A stretch of DNA of 64,000 nt from Rhizobium sp. GTDB lineage: Bacteria; Pseudomonadota; Gammaproteobacteria; Burkholderiales; Thiobacillaceae. The stretch lies in the NCBI GenBank assembly GCA_019459285.1, contig JAIBEL010000073.1:158543-222542 (forward strand). The letters are read 5' to 3'. Position 1 is the stretch's first letter; the number at the start of each line of letters is the position of its first letter. Positions 10,201-18,525 of this stretch are shown here, piece by piece. The translations under genes and the position numbers were made by a program. The notes beneath the pieces are model-generated. The model was not told where the DNA came from. It worked only from the letters and a program-made list of their open reading frames with translations, and searched no databases.

Positions 10201-13200
10201 GCGAGCACATCCTTCGATCCGCCGATGCCCGGTATCCATTCCATGGCAGCAAAATCACCGCCGCCACGGATGTCGAGGGTTGCACCGGAAGCGACGCTCA
10301 CCGCGTCGGCCGTGGCGGAAATCTGCTTGCTGGGTGCCGTTTCGGTCTGCCGGCTGCCGTACCAGAGCGACTGTCCGACGTTGCGGGTGGCGCCGTAGGG
10401 AATGACCAGTTCGGTCTCACCACCATCATGCTGCCACAAGGCCGACACCGAGGTCACACTGCCGTCCTGCAGAATCAGGGATTTTCCGCCCTCGAGCGCG
10501 ATCTGGCCGAGCGGTGCCTTGATCGTCCCCCCCTGGAGGATCTGGTCAGCCTTGAGAGTGAGCCTGCCTCCCGCGGAAAGAACCGGCGCCGGCTGGTGTG
10601 TGTCATTTCCCTTGACGGTAATGAGCCCGTCGGCAACCGGGTTGCGGCTGGCACTGGCCGCAATGTTGCCTTGCGCATCCTGCGTGATCGAATCGACCGA
10701 CACCTGCTCGACGGCCACGCTGTAATCGACGGCGGTGGCTGGATAGATCTGATCGGACTGCAGCGTGATATTGCCTGCGGAAGACAGACGGCCGGTCAGC
10801 GCCAGCAAAGTCTTCAACAATGGCGTGGAATCGGATTGATCGTTCTGGTCGAGGTAACCCAGCGGGAAGCCCTCGAACCGGATGTCGCCGCTGCTGATCA
10901 GCTTCAGGTCGGCAACGCCGTTGGCCGCGATATTGCCGGCAAGGGATATCTGACCTGCGTTCAGGCTGAATTCGCCACTACCGGCCTGCGTCGCGACCGG
11001 AATCTGTGGCAGCAGACTCGAAAGCGCCGGATATTGCGCAACCACGTCCGCTGGTAGGTTGGTCGAAAGGCGGAAAGCATTCTGCGTGTTGTAGACATCG
11101 ATCTGGCCTGTCTGCCAGACGTTCCCCTTCAGCGCGCCGCTGCCGATATCGATTGAACCAGTGCCCTGCGCTCGCAGTTCGGGCGTGTCCAGGCGCAACT
11201 GCGCACGCGGCGCGAAGTTGTTCAGGCCGGCGTTGAACTGGATCTGGCTGTCCGCCTTCAGCAACACCGTGTCAAAACCGCCGCCGGCACGCACGCCGTT
11301 CTTCTCCACGCCGTTCACCAGTTGATCGGCACTGATGTTCGCGCGCAGCGCCGACACGAAGCGGCCGTTGCCATCGGACAGATTGCCGATCACGCTGCTG
11401 TCGGCCAACGAGCCATCGTGCAACAACGGTGTAGCCGTCTGGCTGACGACGATCGTGTGCTTGAGCTGATGCACATCGGCGTCCCAGTAGGCCAGTGCGG
11501 TCGCCACCTTGGCATCGTTGTTGGCTTCTCCGGCCAGCAGATTGTCGTAGATCGCATTGCTCGTGAGCGCGCCGTGATAAAACAGATCGAGCGCGAAGCT
11601 GCCGCCGGCAACCGACGCATCGCCGCCGGCACCCAGGAACGTGGCGTCAAGATAGGCATTCTCGGTTGCATTGATCGCAACACGGCCGCCCTCGCTCGCC
11701 ACCGTAGCGCGCATATATGTCGCGTTGCCGGCGCCTGAATGCATATCGACGACATGCTTCGCGCCGCTCACGTCGATAACCGCGCCTTCCCCGATGACGA
11801 GGTCGTTCTTGCGGGCAGTGATGTCGATCGTGCCGCCACCCAGTACCTGGCCCGTGGCCAGTCCGCGCGGTCCACTATCCGCCAGGAAAACGCCGGCGGT
11901 GGACAGCACCGCCTGATCGCCGATGTTAAGCGCATTGAAACGGCCGGTGGCGGTGTCGTAGTAGAACTTGCTGCCCGAATCGAGCATCAGACTGATCGCT
12001 CCGCCCGGCGCGACCAGTGTGCCTCCGACATCCATGCGCGTGGCCGACGACAAACTGATACTGCCCCGTGGGTCCATGCGCAGGGTCACGCCCGGATCGA
12101 CCGTAATGCCGGTTTCGTTGGCACCGAGCTGGAACGTGCCAGAAGACGATGCGCCGGTACTCGCATTCAGGCTGACGGGCGACCGCAGATAGTCCGGCAT
12201 CGTGGTCTGCACCGAACTGAGCGTGGCGAAAGGCGTGCCCGTGGGCGCGAGTTGCGCATTGGCGCGAGCGATGCGCTGGTATGCGACGGGATGGAGACTC
12301 TCCCTGAAGCTGACCTCGTTGAGTCCTTCCAGCGTGTACTGGGTGAATCCGCCCTGAGTGAAGAATCCGGGCAGCAATGCGTCGGCGGAAGGCCCGCCGA
12401 CGTCGATCGCATCGGCGGTCAGGGCCAGCGTACCCCCATGCGTGCCGCCGTAGGCCTGCAGGTTGACGCCGTCCAGCTCGGTTGTCGGCAAGGCGATCGT
12501 GCCGCCGTTGCCGTAGCCGAGCTTACCTGCCTGATCGAGACGCGCGCCGCCCGAAGCATCGATCGTACTGCCGGCGGCCAGCGTGGCGTATCCCTTGATC
12601 GTCACCGTGCCGCTATCGACGGCGTTCGGTACCACGACACCGCCAGTGGCAGCGCTGTCGTTGATCCAGTTGCCGGCCACCGACAGGGCGCCGTGTGCGC
12701 CCAGGTGCATGGTGCCGTAGAGCGAATTGTCCACGGTGCGGTTGAACGCCAGGGCGCCGTCGGCCGCCCTGACCGTACCCGTCACGTCGATCTGTGGCGC
12801 CAGCCACATCAACGAGCCGCCAGCGCCCAGGTCCAGCGTGACGTCCTGCGGCACCGTGATGGTGCCGCTTGCGCGCAGGGCAAGCGTGCCGAATCCGGTG
12901 CTGACGTTCGATTGGGCGGTGCCTGACGCCATGCCGCCAAACAGATTCGCCGGCAGCAGCAACGTGTCCGTCAGATCGGTCGGGAAAGCCGCATTCAGCG
13001 GATCGGCGTTGACGCCGGCCAGGGCATCCGCGATCTGCTGGCGCGCGGCTGCGCCCTCGCCGAACGTGACGTCGTGCAGAGCATAGACAGAACCCAGGCC
13101 GTCTAGGTTGTTGGCCGTGGTGCCATCCTTGACCGAACTGAAATCGAGCGCGCTGCCGGCAAGCACGGACTGCGTGCCGAGCACCAGCCTGCCCGCCTCG

Positions 13201-15122
13201 GGCATCGCGTTCATGGCACGCTGATAAGGGCCAACCGTCACCCCGCCGGCAAAGTGTCCCCCAAGGGCCATCTGCTGCGCGTCGATGGTCAGCAGGCCAG
13301 CGCTTTTACCCTCGACATAGCCCTTGACCAGTGCGGTCTTGTTGACCACGCCGTCGTATTGCAGTGTGGTCGGCGCCGTCGCGACGTCATACAGACGCCC
13401 ATGCGACACCAGATACGTCGTGGTGCGCGTGCCGTCGCCATAGCGATAGCCGCCACCCGACACGTCGACGCTGGCGTTGCCCGCCGAGATGAATTCGCCG
13501 GTGTTCACCGTGATGGTGCCGCCGGCGGTGGTTTTCTCGCTCACCGAGCGCGGCATCGCGGCCACCTTGTCGGCGATGCTGAACAGCGGGGGCGAGCCAT
13601 TGCGCGTATCGACCGTCACTGTCTGGTTGATCAGGAAGCCATCCTTTTGCAGCGGCGAATCGGCGAGATCGAGGCTGCCGAGCTTGAACGTCAGGTAGTT
13701 CGATTCATACGGCAGATCGACCCACAGGCCGGCTGTGCTCAACACGCTGTCGGTGCCGAGATAGACCCGACCGGTCTGCGAGGGACGGCTCGTGGGGTCG
13801 TTATTGATGTTTTCCTTGCCGATGACGATGCGCCCCCCTGGCGCAACGGCCTGGCCCTCGTGCACGACGGTCTCGCCGGTCATCTTGATCACGGCCTGGT
13901 AGTGCGGAAAGCTGCCTGTGTTGTACACCGTGTTGTCGGCATACGGATCCGATTCGGCCAGCGTGGTGCCGTCGTTCTCGGGCAGGGTCTGGGTCACGCT
14001 GTCCTTGCTGGTGGTCAGGATGCTGTTGGCATAAGTGGTCTGCTTGCTGACTGCATCGTAGTTCTCCGCCTTGAGCCAGATCGAGCCGTTCACCGTGGTG
14101 GCCGTGTTGGCCGAGACCAGGCCGGACTGGTTGACGACCAGACCCGTCAGCGTGGTGTTGCCGCGATCGGTATGAATCTCGCCGCCAAGGTTGGATGCAC
14201 TGTTGAGCTTTTGTGCGGCGATGAGTTGGCTCAGGTTCAGCGAACCTTCGGGGGCGGCCGTCACCTTGACCAGGAAGCCGCGCATCGAGAGGTCGTTCGG
14301 GTTGTAATCGTTTCCGGTCGGATCGTTGTAAAGCTTCAGATAGACAGACTTGCCTGCGGCCAGGATGACCTGGCCGTTGTTGGCGGTGATGACGCCATGG
14401 TTCTCCACCTGAGGCGCGAACAGCATGATGGCACCCCCCTCTTCCACGGGCTTGCCGGTCGCCGGGTCGGTCGCCACCTGGCCGCTGGCACCATCCACCT
14501 TCACGCTCTTGATCGTGCCGTAGTTGATCACCTGTCCGGCGGTATTCAGCACCATGGTCGCCACCAGAGTCGGATCCGCCTTACCGACCAGGTTCGAGGT
14601 GATGCCGTTGTCGAAGGTGTTCTGGGAAATGTCCAGCGACGAGGCGATCAGCGTATTGACGTTGACCTGGGCGGAGCCGTCGAACAGGATGCCGTTGGAA
14701 TTGACCAGATAGACCTTGCCGTTGGCCGACAGGGTGCCCTGGATGACCGAGGGATTAGCCCCGCCGATGTAGTTCATGGCCTCGGCCGAGCTGCCGGGCT
14801 GGTTGAAACGGACCGTGTAGCCCTGCCCGATGTCAAAGCTGTTCCAGTGAATCGTCGTCTTCATGCCCGTCTGGTTGATCTGCATCAGGTTGGGCGCGCT
14901 GTTGACGATGCTGGCGGTGCTGGGGTCCGCCACCACCCCGCCGGTGGGCAACGGGTTGACCGGCGCGGGCGCATGGTTCGGGGCCGCCAGCGACGACGAG
15001 GCGCAGGCCGACAGGACCGCCAGGGTCAGCAGGCGCATCTTGAACTGGGGATGCGCCGGCATGGCCGCGGCAACGGTGTGCTGTCTGCTGCGGCGCTGGA
15101 GAGACGGTTTACGTGTCGGCAT
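4227..15122 (-). CDS. Giant two-partner secretion exoprotein (filamentous haemagglutinin family, TpsA)
   Basis: This is a 3631-residue secreted protein. An extended signal peptide covers about residues 1-47 (cationic MPTRKPSLQRR region, then MRLLTLAVLSACASSSLAA). The TPS secretion domain is at about 55-200, with the family hallmarks NQTGMKTTIHWNSFDIGQG and VYLVNSNGILFDG followed by NTLIASSLD. The rest is a very long Gly/Ala/Asp/Thr-rich array of degenerate beta-helix repeats with recurring patterns such as GGxIxL, VDVSGG and IDASGG. The C-terminus has an Ala/Ser-rich spacer, then KSFRPGFVTVEVLGFGGE and a CX6C pair just before the end (Cys-Gly-Lys...Leu-Cys). I chose the ATG at 15122 because it lies 16 nt after the tpsB stop and gives a standard extended signal; an upstream ATG at 15212 would overlap tpsB. 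The transporter is encoded directly upstream. Likely a surface-anchored or released adhesin/biofilm matrix protein. Confidence 0.9.
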   Translation of the reverse strand: MPTRKPSLQRRSRQHTVAAAMPAHPQFKMRLLTLAVLSACASSSLAAPNHAPAPVNPLPTGGVVADPSTASIVNSAPNLMQINQTGMKTTIHWNSFDIGQGYTVRFNQPGSSAEAMNYIGGANPSVIQGTLSANGKVYLVNSNGILFDGSAQVNVNTLIASSLDISQNTFDNGITSNLVGKADPTLVATMVLNTAGQVINYGTIKSVKVDGASGQVATDPATGKPVEEGGAIMLFAPQVENHGVITANNGQVILAAGKSVYLKLYNDPTGNDYNPNDLSMRGFLVKVTAAPEGSLNLSQLIAAQKLNSASNLGGEIHTDRGNTTLTGLVVNQSGLVSANTATTVNGSIWLKAENYDAVSKQTTYANSILTTSKDSVTQTLPENDGTTLAESDPYADNTVYNTGSFPHYQAVIKMTGETVVHEGQAVAPGGRIVIGKENINNDPTSRPSQTGRVYLGTDSVLSTAGLWVDLPYESNYLTFKLGSLDLADSPLQKDGFLINQTVTVDTRNGSPPLFSIADKVAAMPRSVSEKTTAGGTITVNTGEFISAGNASVDVSGGGYRYGDGTRTTTYLVSHGRLYDVATAPTTLQYDGVVNKTALVKGYVEGKSAGLLTIDAQQMALGGHFAGGVTVGPYQRAMNAMPEAGRLVLGTQSVLAGSALDFSSVKDGTTANNLDGLGSVYALHDVTFGEGAAARQQIADALAGVNADPLNAAFPTDLTDTLLLPANLFGGMASGTAQSNVSTGFGTLALRASGTITVPQDVTLDLGAGGSLMWLAPQIDVTGTVRAADGALAFNRTVDNSLYGTMHLGAHGALSVAGNWINDSAATGGVVVPNAVDSGTVTIKGYATLAAGSTIDASGGARLDQAGKLGYGNGGTIALPTTELDGVNLQAYGGTHGGTLALTADAIDVGGPSADALLPGFFTQGGFTQYTLEGLNEVSFRESLHPVAYQRIARANAQLAPTGTPFATLSSVQTTMPDYLRSPVSLNASTGASSSGTFQLGANETGITVDPGVTLRMDPRGSISLSSATRMDVGGTLVAPGGAISLMLDSGSKFYYDTATGRFNALNIGDQAVLSTAGVFLADSGPRGLATGQVLGGGTIDITARKNDLVIGEGAVIDVSGAKHVVDMHSGAGNATYMRATVASEGGRVAINATENAYLDATFLGAGGDASVAGGSFALDLFYHGALTSNAIYDNLLAGEANNDAKVATALAYWDADVHQLKHTIVVSQTATPLLHDGSLADSSVIGNLSDGNGRFVSALRANISADQLVNGVEKNGVRAGGGFDTVLLKADSQIQFNAGLNNFAPRAQLRLDTPELRAQGTGSIDIGSGALKGNVWQTGQIDVYNTQNAFRLSTNLPADVVAQYPALSSLLPQIPVATQAGSGEFSLNAGQISLAGNIAANGVADLKLISSGDIRFEGFPLGYLDQNDQSDSTPLLKTLLALTGRLSSAGNITLQSDQIYPATAVDYSVAVEQVSVDSITQDAQGNIAASASRNPVADGLITVKGNDTHQPAPVLSAGGRLTLKADQILQGGTIKAPLGQIALEGGKSLILQDGSVTSVSALWQHDGGETELVIPYGATRNVGQSLWYGSRQTETAPSKQISATADAVSVASGATLDIRGGGDFAAMEWIPGIGGSKDVLAAPNTYAIIPGVLFQPGDGYLNGLAPVDVNAGAPYTMVHLAAGAGLPQGDYALLPAYYALLPGAYLVKAQSAAGYTNLNSGYAATQVDGSVIVAGRLGYAGTGIRQSVWSGFSVQSGADALTQTSHPQAEYLVTGSQYFVDQAAKNNTPLPALPQDGGRLSIGARGNLAFEGTLLAKAGMREALGRYGANGQVDIYGAKFAIVDNAAVAPSGYTSLKADDLSRLGADLLIGGKRTDTANGQTLDVVASDVLVDLDGGTLRAPEMWLAATDTLNVTGTSTLEASGTVVSRAGTLKVNVNPDGGQYGALLGLSAAELAPIVRSGALDTDPAHGNLDIAAGAKLSAKGGSVVIDSTGTPHMAGVVESDTLAIGARQIALGAVPQNSTALALGNAQLAALSSARNFVLRSYSSIDLYGNVSLGQTGTGSFTFDSAGLVGHDVNGTGAPVALSAGTVTLENLSGTALAANAPGTGMLTLNADKLVLADSSQNGAGFTVAGFNQVDLNAGEVSLQGSGTLSVASDLNIAAGRIAAGGRLADQKIQAYDAGQQTWHAIKVTRPASSPDFTDALLPGGKLQIDASKVDFGGNIVLKSGRLAFTARGAAAGDGITLENGASIDLSSYEKTFAQGTADITESASAGRFTMTSEQGSVDAQAGSSIDLRGGAAGSDAGVLTAAAANGTVALDGTLSAGAAPGQQSGSANIDAASLANFSALNSALETGGFGHTRYLRARTGDVNVAATDSVNAKNIQLVADAGAINVKGSLDASGATGGGQVELDAGQGIHLVGGSRIAANGTSSDIAPDAAYSDGGKVALYARNGQLDFDSGALIDVSAAAAGKSSGGEVVFSAPRTANGSGLQATLAGQVKVAGGTVSVPGGQVPQDGQVILEGYQRYSGITATSSAASTSSIVYTDYDTFMNAADGMHDAALLTLLTGGSDVASGNLKVRAGVELVSSGDMTVDADWDLTDASWLRTGVNQTAGRLALRAAGNIDVNARLGLPNESTLPPDSGWTLELAGGADNAAADVLAVTPSTTVGDVVLNTGGKLTSSTGDIRIAAGRDVRVATPASVVYTTGRAVALPIMAADPALNNKYFAPASGVNFVDGGSISIDAKRDVTGSGGYANVNDWLRRNTVVPGTTLNSSVSVARGYAYQPAYWWVDRLGNTIAKTKGIEGIATLGGGNIAIAASNTISNLSVASATSRSASTSATLVTVNGRNTIPSANAVYGGGDVRIDAGSDLLGGQYLIGRGRASFTAGGDIGGLNGVADSATAPAFWLMGWSDDPAWRGAHVDVEALGGVTLGSAANPTITASPKNAGATVSNTRLGYRGTPSYFFSYAPEDSLSLTAVGGNLMIVPVTESAKNILPPRFSAAALEGSVSSGTGRFDASNALMAGGSNGLAQLPDSNGLFRLLAGDTVHDLVLRAGDYDPANLGTAGSPVLGISDFIALGKSYTFNPPLVSDARMVTPSVLSGYRYAVVAGTGDVSDAAFYFPQKSAVLAGRDIANVQLDLQNLGDDISRVAAGRDVLYSNVLDNGTQWGLMPHIQIAGPGKLLVEAGRNVNLGAVNATKFSGSVLDSNDVTRIDAVGNTTNNSLQTAGAASLIVMSGVDTGSLSTEQVEGLFSVLRSVGQFQGLLGQVQSDAKSTEAAVAEANAVIQEANQAIDVLFAGAVQPGSRAVYEAPIDPNDAAGRSATGLMTDAYNGALVAANNAIAALFKAGRTGDITLYNARVSTSTNPGAAGGDINLLAPNGNINVGLPTASSGRNIGIYTTAGGAINAYLSGDMNVNLSKVATFQGGDILLYTSGDGSTLDAGRGSRSARTSSPPRLVAELKADGTPTGKLLLLPPLDVSGSGIRTVSYDPDGFGPLQQPDPGKVYLLAPTGTIDAGEAGVSSASGLVVAALVVKNADNFSASGSSVGVPSVSSGVPAAPVSGDAAASASKAMDAMAQANNALASEKDADIKSFRPGFVTVEVLGFGGESAECGKDDALCRKQKKSGT

Positions 15123-15138
15123 GGCGCATCCTCGCGAT

Positions 15139-16740
15139 TCAGAAATCCAGGCGCGTATCAAAATGCACGCGCACGTCGTGGGCCTGGGTATAAGGCCGGG
15201 GGGGGGAGACACTCAGATCGTTCTTCGGTCCGTCCGTCAGGGCCTGGGCCAGGCTCAGGCTGAGGGAGAAGGCGCGTCCGGCACGCAGGTTGAGCCCCAG
15301 CCCTACCGAATCCAGGGTGTAGGACGCGATCTCGGCCGGCAGCGCATCGTTCACGCGCAGATACGCCGCGTCGTAGAACGCATAGGGCTGCACGCTTTTC
15401 AGTAACGGCCACTGGCTCGGCGCCCAGGCCGGCGCGCGCAGTTCCAGGCTGGCACGGATGCCCCGGTCCCCTGCCGCCTCGGACTGCAGATAGCCGCGCA
15501 CGCTGCCCACCCCGCCGGCGGAGAACTGCTCGTTGTTGATCAGGGCCTGGTCGGAGAGCTGCGCGTCCGCGCTGCCCACCAGCGACCAGCCGGCCGGCAG
15601 CTTCTGCAAGCGTTGGGCGTTGAGCTTGAAGACGGCAAAGCTGTTGTGGGCGAGATAGCGCCGGTTGCCGAAGGACACCTCTCCCGTGCCTAGACCCCGC
15701 AGGCCCAGTACCGTGCCGGCCCCCAACTGCCAGTTGCCGCCGGCGTCGTTCAGCCCCACGCCGTAGTTCGCATCCAGCGTCCAGTAACGCAGAGGCGTGC
15801 TGATGCCGTTGGCGTCCTGCCTGGAGTTCTTGTAGTCCAGCCCCAGGGTCAATTGGTGCGTCAGGCTTCCCCGAGGACGCAGCGGCATGATGTAGCGCGC
15901 GCCAACGATGTCGTTGTTGCCGAACAGGATCTGGTCGCCCACGTTGACGGCCGAGCTGGTGACATCGCTGGTGGAATGCACGGCGTACAGCGACAGGTAA
16001 CGCCGGTAATCTGCCAGCGGCATCACGTAGGACGCCGACACGGCGCTCCCCTCGGACGGATTGGTAGGTGCGGTCTGGTACGTGAGGGACAAGGTCTGGG
16101 CGCGCTGGAACAGATTGCTGTAGCTGATGCCACCGGCCAGCCGCGTGTCGGAGGTGTTGGCGCTGTGGGCATTGTTGTAGTCCAGCCAGGCCGACACCGG
16201 CGGGGTATCGTTCACCTTCAGTTCGAGCACTGTGGTGCCCGGCCTGCGCCCAGGCTCCAGCGTGGGCGTCACATGCACGCCGGGCGCGCGGCTGACAGCC
16301 GCCAGTTCGCGCTGCATATCGTTGAAATTGGGAACGGCCCCTTCCGCGGTGGAGGGTGCCTCGCTGCGGATGCGCGAAGGCAAGGTGTATTGTGCGCCGG
16401 TCACACGAGTACGCTCGATCACGCCCTCGGTCACCTTCAGTGCCACCACGCCATTGTTCACCTTTTGCTCCGGCACGCTGACATAGACCGTCAGATAGCC
16501 CGCATCGTGATAGGCCTTCTCAAGCGCGGCGCGTGCCTTCTCGACATCGGCAACGCTTTTACCCGGCCCCAGGAGCGGATACACCGCCTCCTCGATGGCC
16601 ATCTGGGAGAGAACCGTATTGCCTTCGACCTGAAACTCAAGCAGATCCAGCTTCGGCGAGGTGCCGGTCTCGGGAGCGCCCACGGCCATGCCGGACCAAC
16701 ACGCCAGCGTCAGCAGCAGCACACCAATGCCAGCCCTCAT
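15139..16740 (-). CDS. Two-partner secretion transporter (TpsB, ShlB/FhaC/HecB family)
   Basis: The 533-residue Omp85-superfamily transporter exports the exoprotein encoded right after it. It has a signal peptide (MRAGIGVLLLTLACWSGMAVGA) and two POTRA domains. The first is at about 30-110 (LLEFQVEGNTVLSQMAIEEA, ARAALEKAYHDAGYLTVYV); the second is at about 115-185 (VHVTPTLEPGRRPGTTVLEL). A 16-strand barrel follows, starting near 190 (VSAWLDYNNAHSANTSDTRL) and ending in a terminal aromatic strand (VRVHFDTRLDF). The ATG at 16740 has a good Shine-Dalgarno (AAAGGTG) and begins the signal peptide, so it is preferred over the ATG at 16782. Length is normal for the family. Box 2 lies 94 nt upstream, and a terminator at 16918-16946 separates it from the gene before, so it probably has its own promoter driving tpsB-tpsA. 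Confidence 0.92.
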   Translation of the reverse strand: MRAGIGVLLLTLACWSGMAVGAPETGTSPKLDLLEFQVEGNTVLSQMAIEEAVYPLLGPGKSVADVEKARAALEKAYHDAGYLTVYVSVPEQKVNNGVVALKVTEGVIERTRVTGAQYTLPSRIRSEAPSTAEGAVPNFNDMQRELAAVSRAPGVHVTPTLEPGRRPGTTVLELKVNDTPPVSAWLDYNNAHSANTSDTRLAGGISYSNLFQRAQTLSLTYQTAPTNPSEGSAVSASYVMPLADYRRYLSLYAVHSTSDVTSSAVNVGDQILFGNNDIVGARYIMPLRPRGSLTHQLTLGLDYKNSRQDANGISTPLRYWTLDANYGVGLNDAGGNWQLGAGTVLGLRGLGTGEVSFGNRRYLAHNSFAVFKLNAQRLQKLPAGWSLVGSADAQLSDQALINNEQFSAGGVGSVRGYLQSEAAGDRGIRASLELRAPAWAPSQWPLLKSVQPYAFYDAAYLRVNDALPAEIASYTLDSVGLGLNLRAGRAFSLSLSLAQALTDGPKNDLSVSPPRPYTQAHDVRVHFDTRLDF

Positions 16741-16834
16741 CGTCACCTTTCTTCCGCAAATCTCGGACATGTCCGCGAGCAATCCAAAGGGACTAGAGTG
16801 TAGTTAAAGGCTGTTTCAGTACGGCACGCCGAAC

Positions 16835-16852
16835 ATGAGCCATACGGCTCAT
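16835..16852. promoter_or_regulatory. LuxR-type palindromic box 2
   Basis: Perfect 7-nt inverted repeat ATGAGCC-ATAC-GGCTCAT, 94 nt upstream of the tpsB start and downstream of the terminator of the preceding gene. It shares arms and 4-nt spacing with boxes at 4185-4200 and 20553-20574. Its position fits an activator site for the tpsB-tpsA operon. Confidence 0.75.
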
Positions 16853-16917
16853 CACGCAAGCCAATCTCTGTATGGGCGCGGCTTTCATCAATTCAGACAG
16901 CGCTCAACGACTGGCCC

Positions 16918-16946
16918 AAAAAAAACCTGCCCAGAAGGGCAGGTTT
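16918..16946 (-). terminator. Intrinsic terminator of the PstS-like gene
   Basis: On the minus strand there is a perfect 10-bp stem (AAACCTGCCC paired with GGGCAGGTTT, loop TTCT) whose 3' arm runs into a tract of eight T. It lies about 55 nt past the stop at 17002 and before the tpsB promoter region. Confidence 0.9.
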
Positions 16947-17001
16947 CTATGGTTGTCGGGAGAGGCATTGCACCGCCCCCTGGTCGTGCAGACCAACCCG
17001 A

Positions 17002-18456
17002 TCAGGGGTTGATGTTGGTGGAGTAGTAGCTCATCGCCGGCTGGCAGCTGTTCGGCGAACCGGTGATGCTGCGGGTGTAGTACATCAGCGGCTGGGCTGC
17101 GACCGACCCTTCGGACGCCTCGGTGGCGGTCGGGGTGCTGGAAGCGGACGGGGCCAGGATGCCGGCGGGCTTGCCGAGCAGCGCGGTGGTGTTGAAGGTG
17201 TTGTTCAGCGGGACCAGAACGGCCGGATCGTTGAAACCAGTGATCATGGCGCTGCGCAGGGCGCCGACGTCGCCGCCCGGGGTACCGATCGTGTTCATCG
17301 TGGCCTCGTACCAGAACGTGTAGCGACCCGTGGCCGTGTTGAAGGCGGTCGGGGCGATGCCGTCGATCTTGATGTGGCGCTGGTAGTCCTTGTTCAGGAT
17401 ATTGTTGCCCGTCGCGGCACCACCGCCGATCGCGTACTCGGCGGAGGTGTCGGTCGTGCTCGGCAGTTCGAGCGAGTTGATGCCGATCGCCCAGCGGCCA
17501 TTGCGGTCGTGGTTGGTCAGACAGGTTTCGACGTCGCCGCCACCGCTGCCTTCAAACACACGGCCGCTGTAGCTGGCAGCGTTACAGGCGTTAGGCTTGG
17601 TGTTAGCCTCCCCAAGGTCGCCGGGCACGAACGGCAGCACGCCGTCGGTACAGGGGTCATTCAGGAATTGCATGCGCGAGGCAGTCTGGGTGCCAGAGCT
17701 AATAACGCGGCGGGCAACGTAGACGGTGTCGTCACCAACCGGGTTGGTCAAGCCGAGTTCGCTCCAGCCAACCAGGTTGCCCGAGAAGATCGAAGCGATC
17801 TGCGACTTGCTCAGGGACGGCATGCAGGCCTCGGTCTCGCTACCCACGGAGCAGCTGGCAGGCAGGGTGCCGGCGGTGATCTGCGCGTCCTGTAGGGCAT
17901 CGCGCAGACCTTTGGTCACCGGGGTGCCGAAGGTCGTGACGTTCAGCGGCGCAGCCACCAGACCGGCAGGAATGGCGCCCGTGAAGGCAAGTGCCTTCTT
18001 CAGGATCGCCGGCTCTTCGTCGGAGACGCCAATGTCGGCAACGCGGGAAGCAGTCAGCGCGCCAGTCACGGGATTGGCCTGGAACACGTTCGTGAACTGC
18101 AGGCCGGTGCCGACCAGCTGGCTGATGCCGTTGCCGGAACCACCGTTGCTGTTCTTGATGATGGCGACGTTGGTCTTGCCGAACGAGCCGGCGAAAGCGG
18201 CCTTGGGTTGGCAGACCACGGCAAACTGGTTCTTGTCGCCGCCGACGCTGTCGTAGGAAACCTGTTTGGTCGAATCGCAGAACACGCCCCTGGCCCAGGC
18301 CTTGAGCTGGTTGTTGGTGGCCGACGAACCGGAGATGTAGATTGCTGCCGTGTTGGCGGCGGTGTATCCACCGTCGGCGAAGTCGTAAGCAAATGCGGAG
18401 CCGGAAAGTGCGACCAGGGCACCGGACACGGCCAGGGAGAGGGTATTGAATTTCAT
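17002..18456 (-). CDS. Secreted PstS-like substrate-binding (PBP-like) protein
   Basis: The 484-residue product has a Sec signal peptide (MKFNTLSLAVSGALVALSGSAFA) and segments that recall type-2 periplasmic binding proteins of the PstS group. IYISGSSATNNQLKAW resembles the phosphate-loop start, VAIIKNSNGGSGNGISQL is glycine-rich, SLSKSQIASIFSGNLVGWSELG matches the PstS motif near the hinge, and RRVISSGTQTASRMQFL resembles the SGT loop. It is longer than PstS (about 340), with extra inserted loops and several cysteines. No ABC permease or ATPase gene is nearby, so a role in classical uptake is doubtful; it may be an extracellular binding protein. It follows a PEP-CTERM gene by 69 nt with a hairpin between, and it ends in a strong terminator, so the two likely form one unit. 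The start has a GAAAGG Shine-Dalgarno. Confidence 0.65.
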   Translation of the reverse strand: MKFNTLSLAVSGALVALSGSAFAYDFADGGYTAANTAAIYISGSSATNNQLKAWARGVFCDSTKQVSYDSVGGDKNQFAVVCQPKAAFAGSFGKTNVAIIKNSNGGSGNGISQLVGTGLQFTNVFQANPVTGALTASRVADIGVSDEEPAILKKALAFTGAIPAGLVAAPLNVTTFGTPVTKGLRDALQDAQITAGTLPASCSVGSETEACMPSLSKSQIASIFSGNLVGWSELGLTNPVGDDTVYVARRVISSGTQTASRMQFLNDPCTDGVLPFVPGDLGEANTKPNACNAASYSGRVFEGSGGGDVETCLTNHDRNGRWAIGINSLELPSTTDTSAEYAIGGGAATGNNILNKDYQRHIKIDGIAPTAFNTATGRYTFWYEATMNTIGTPGGDVGALRSAMITGFNDPAVLVPLNNTFNTTALLGKPAGILAPSASSTPTATEASEGSVAAQPLMYYTRSITGSPNSCQPAMSYYSTNINP

Positions 18457-18480
18457 GTCTAACCTTTCAGGGATTTGGCT

Positions 18481-18500
18481 GGCGGAACCGGAGTTCCACC
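18481..18500 (-). other. Intercistronic hairpin
   Basis: On the minus strand GGTGGAAC and GTTCCGCC pair (8 bp with one U-G) around a TCCG loop, between the PEP-CTERM stop (18526) and the start of the PstS-like gene (18456). There is no T-tract, so it is not a typical terminator. It could stabilise or partly attenuate the transcript. Confidence 0.4.
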
Positions 18501-18525
18501 AGGGGTGCGGGAATCGGGAAATGTC

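Noticed and set aside
13254..15263. 669-codon plus-strand open frame antisense to the exoprotein gene
   Set aside because: Composition (His, Arg, Asp, Gly) is that of the complementary strand of a repeat-rich gene. The minus-strand frame has signal peptide, TPS domain and transporter partner.
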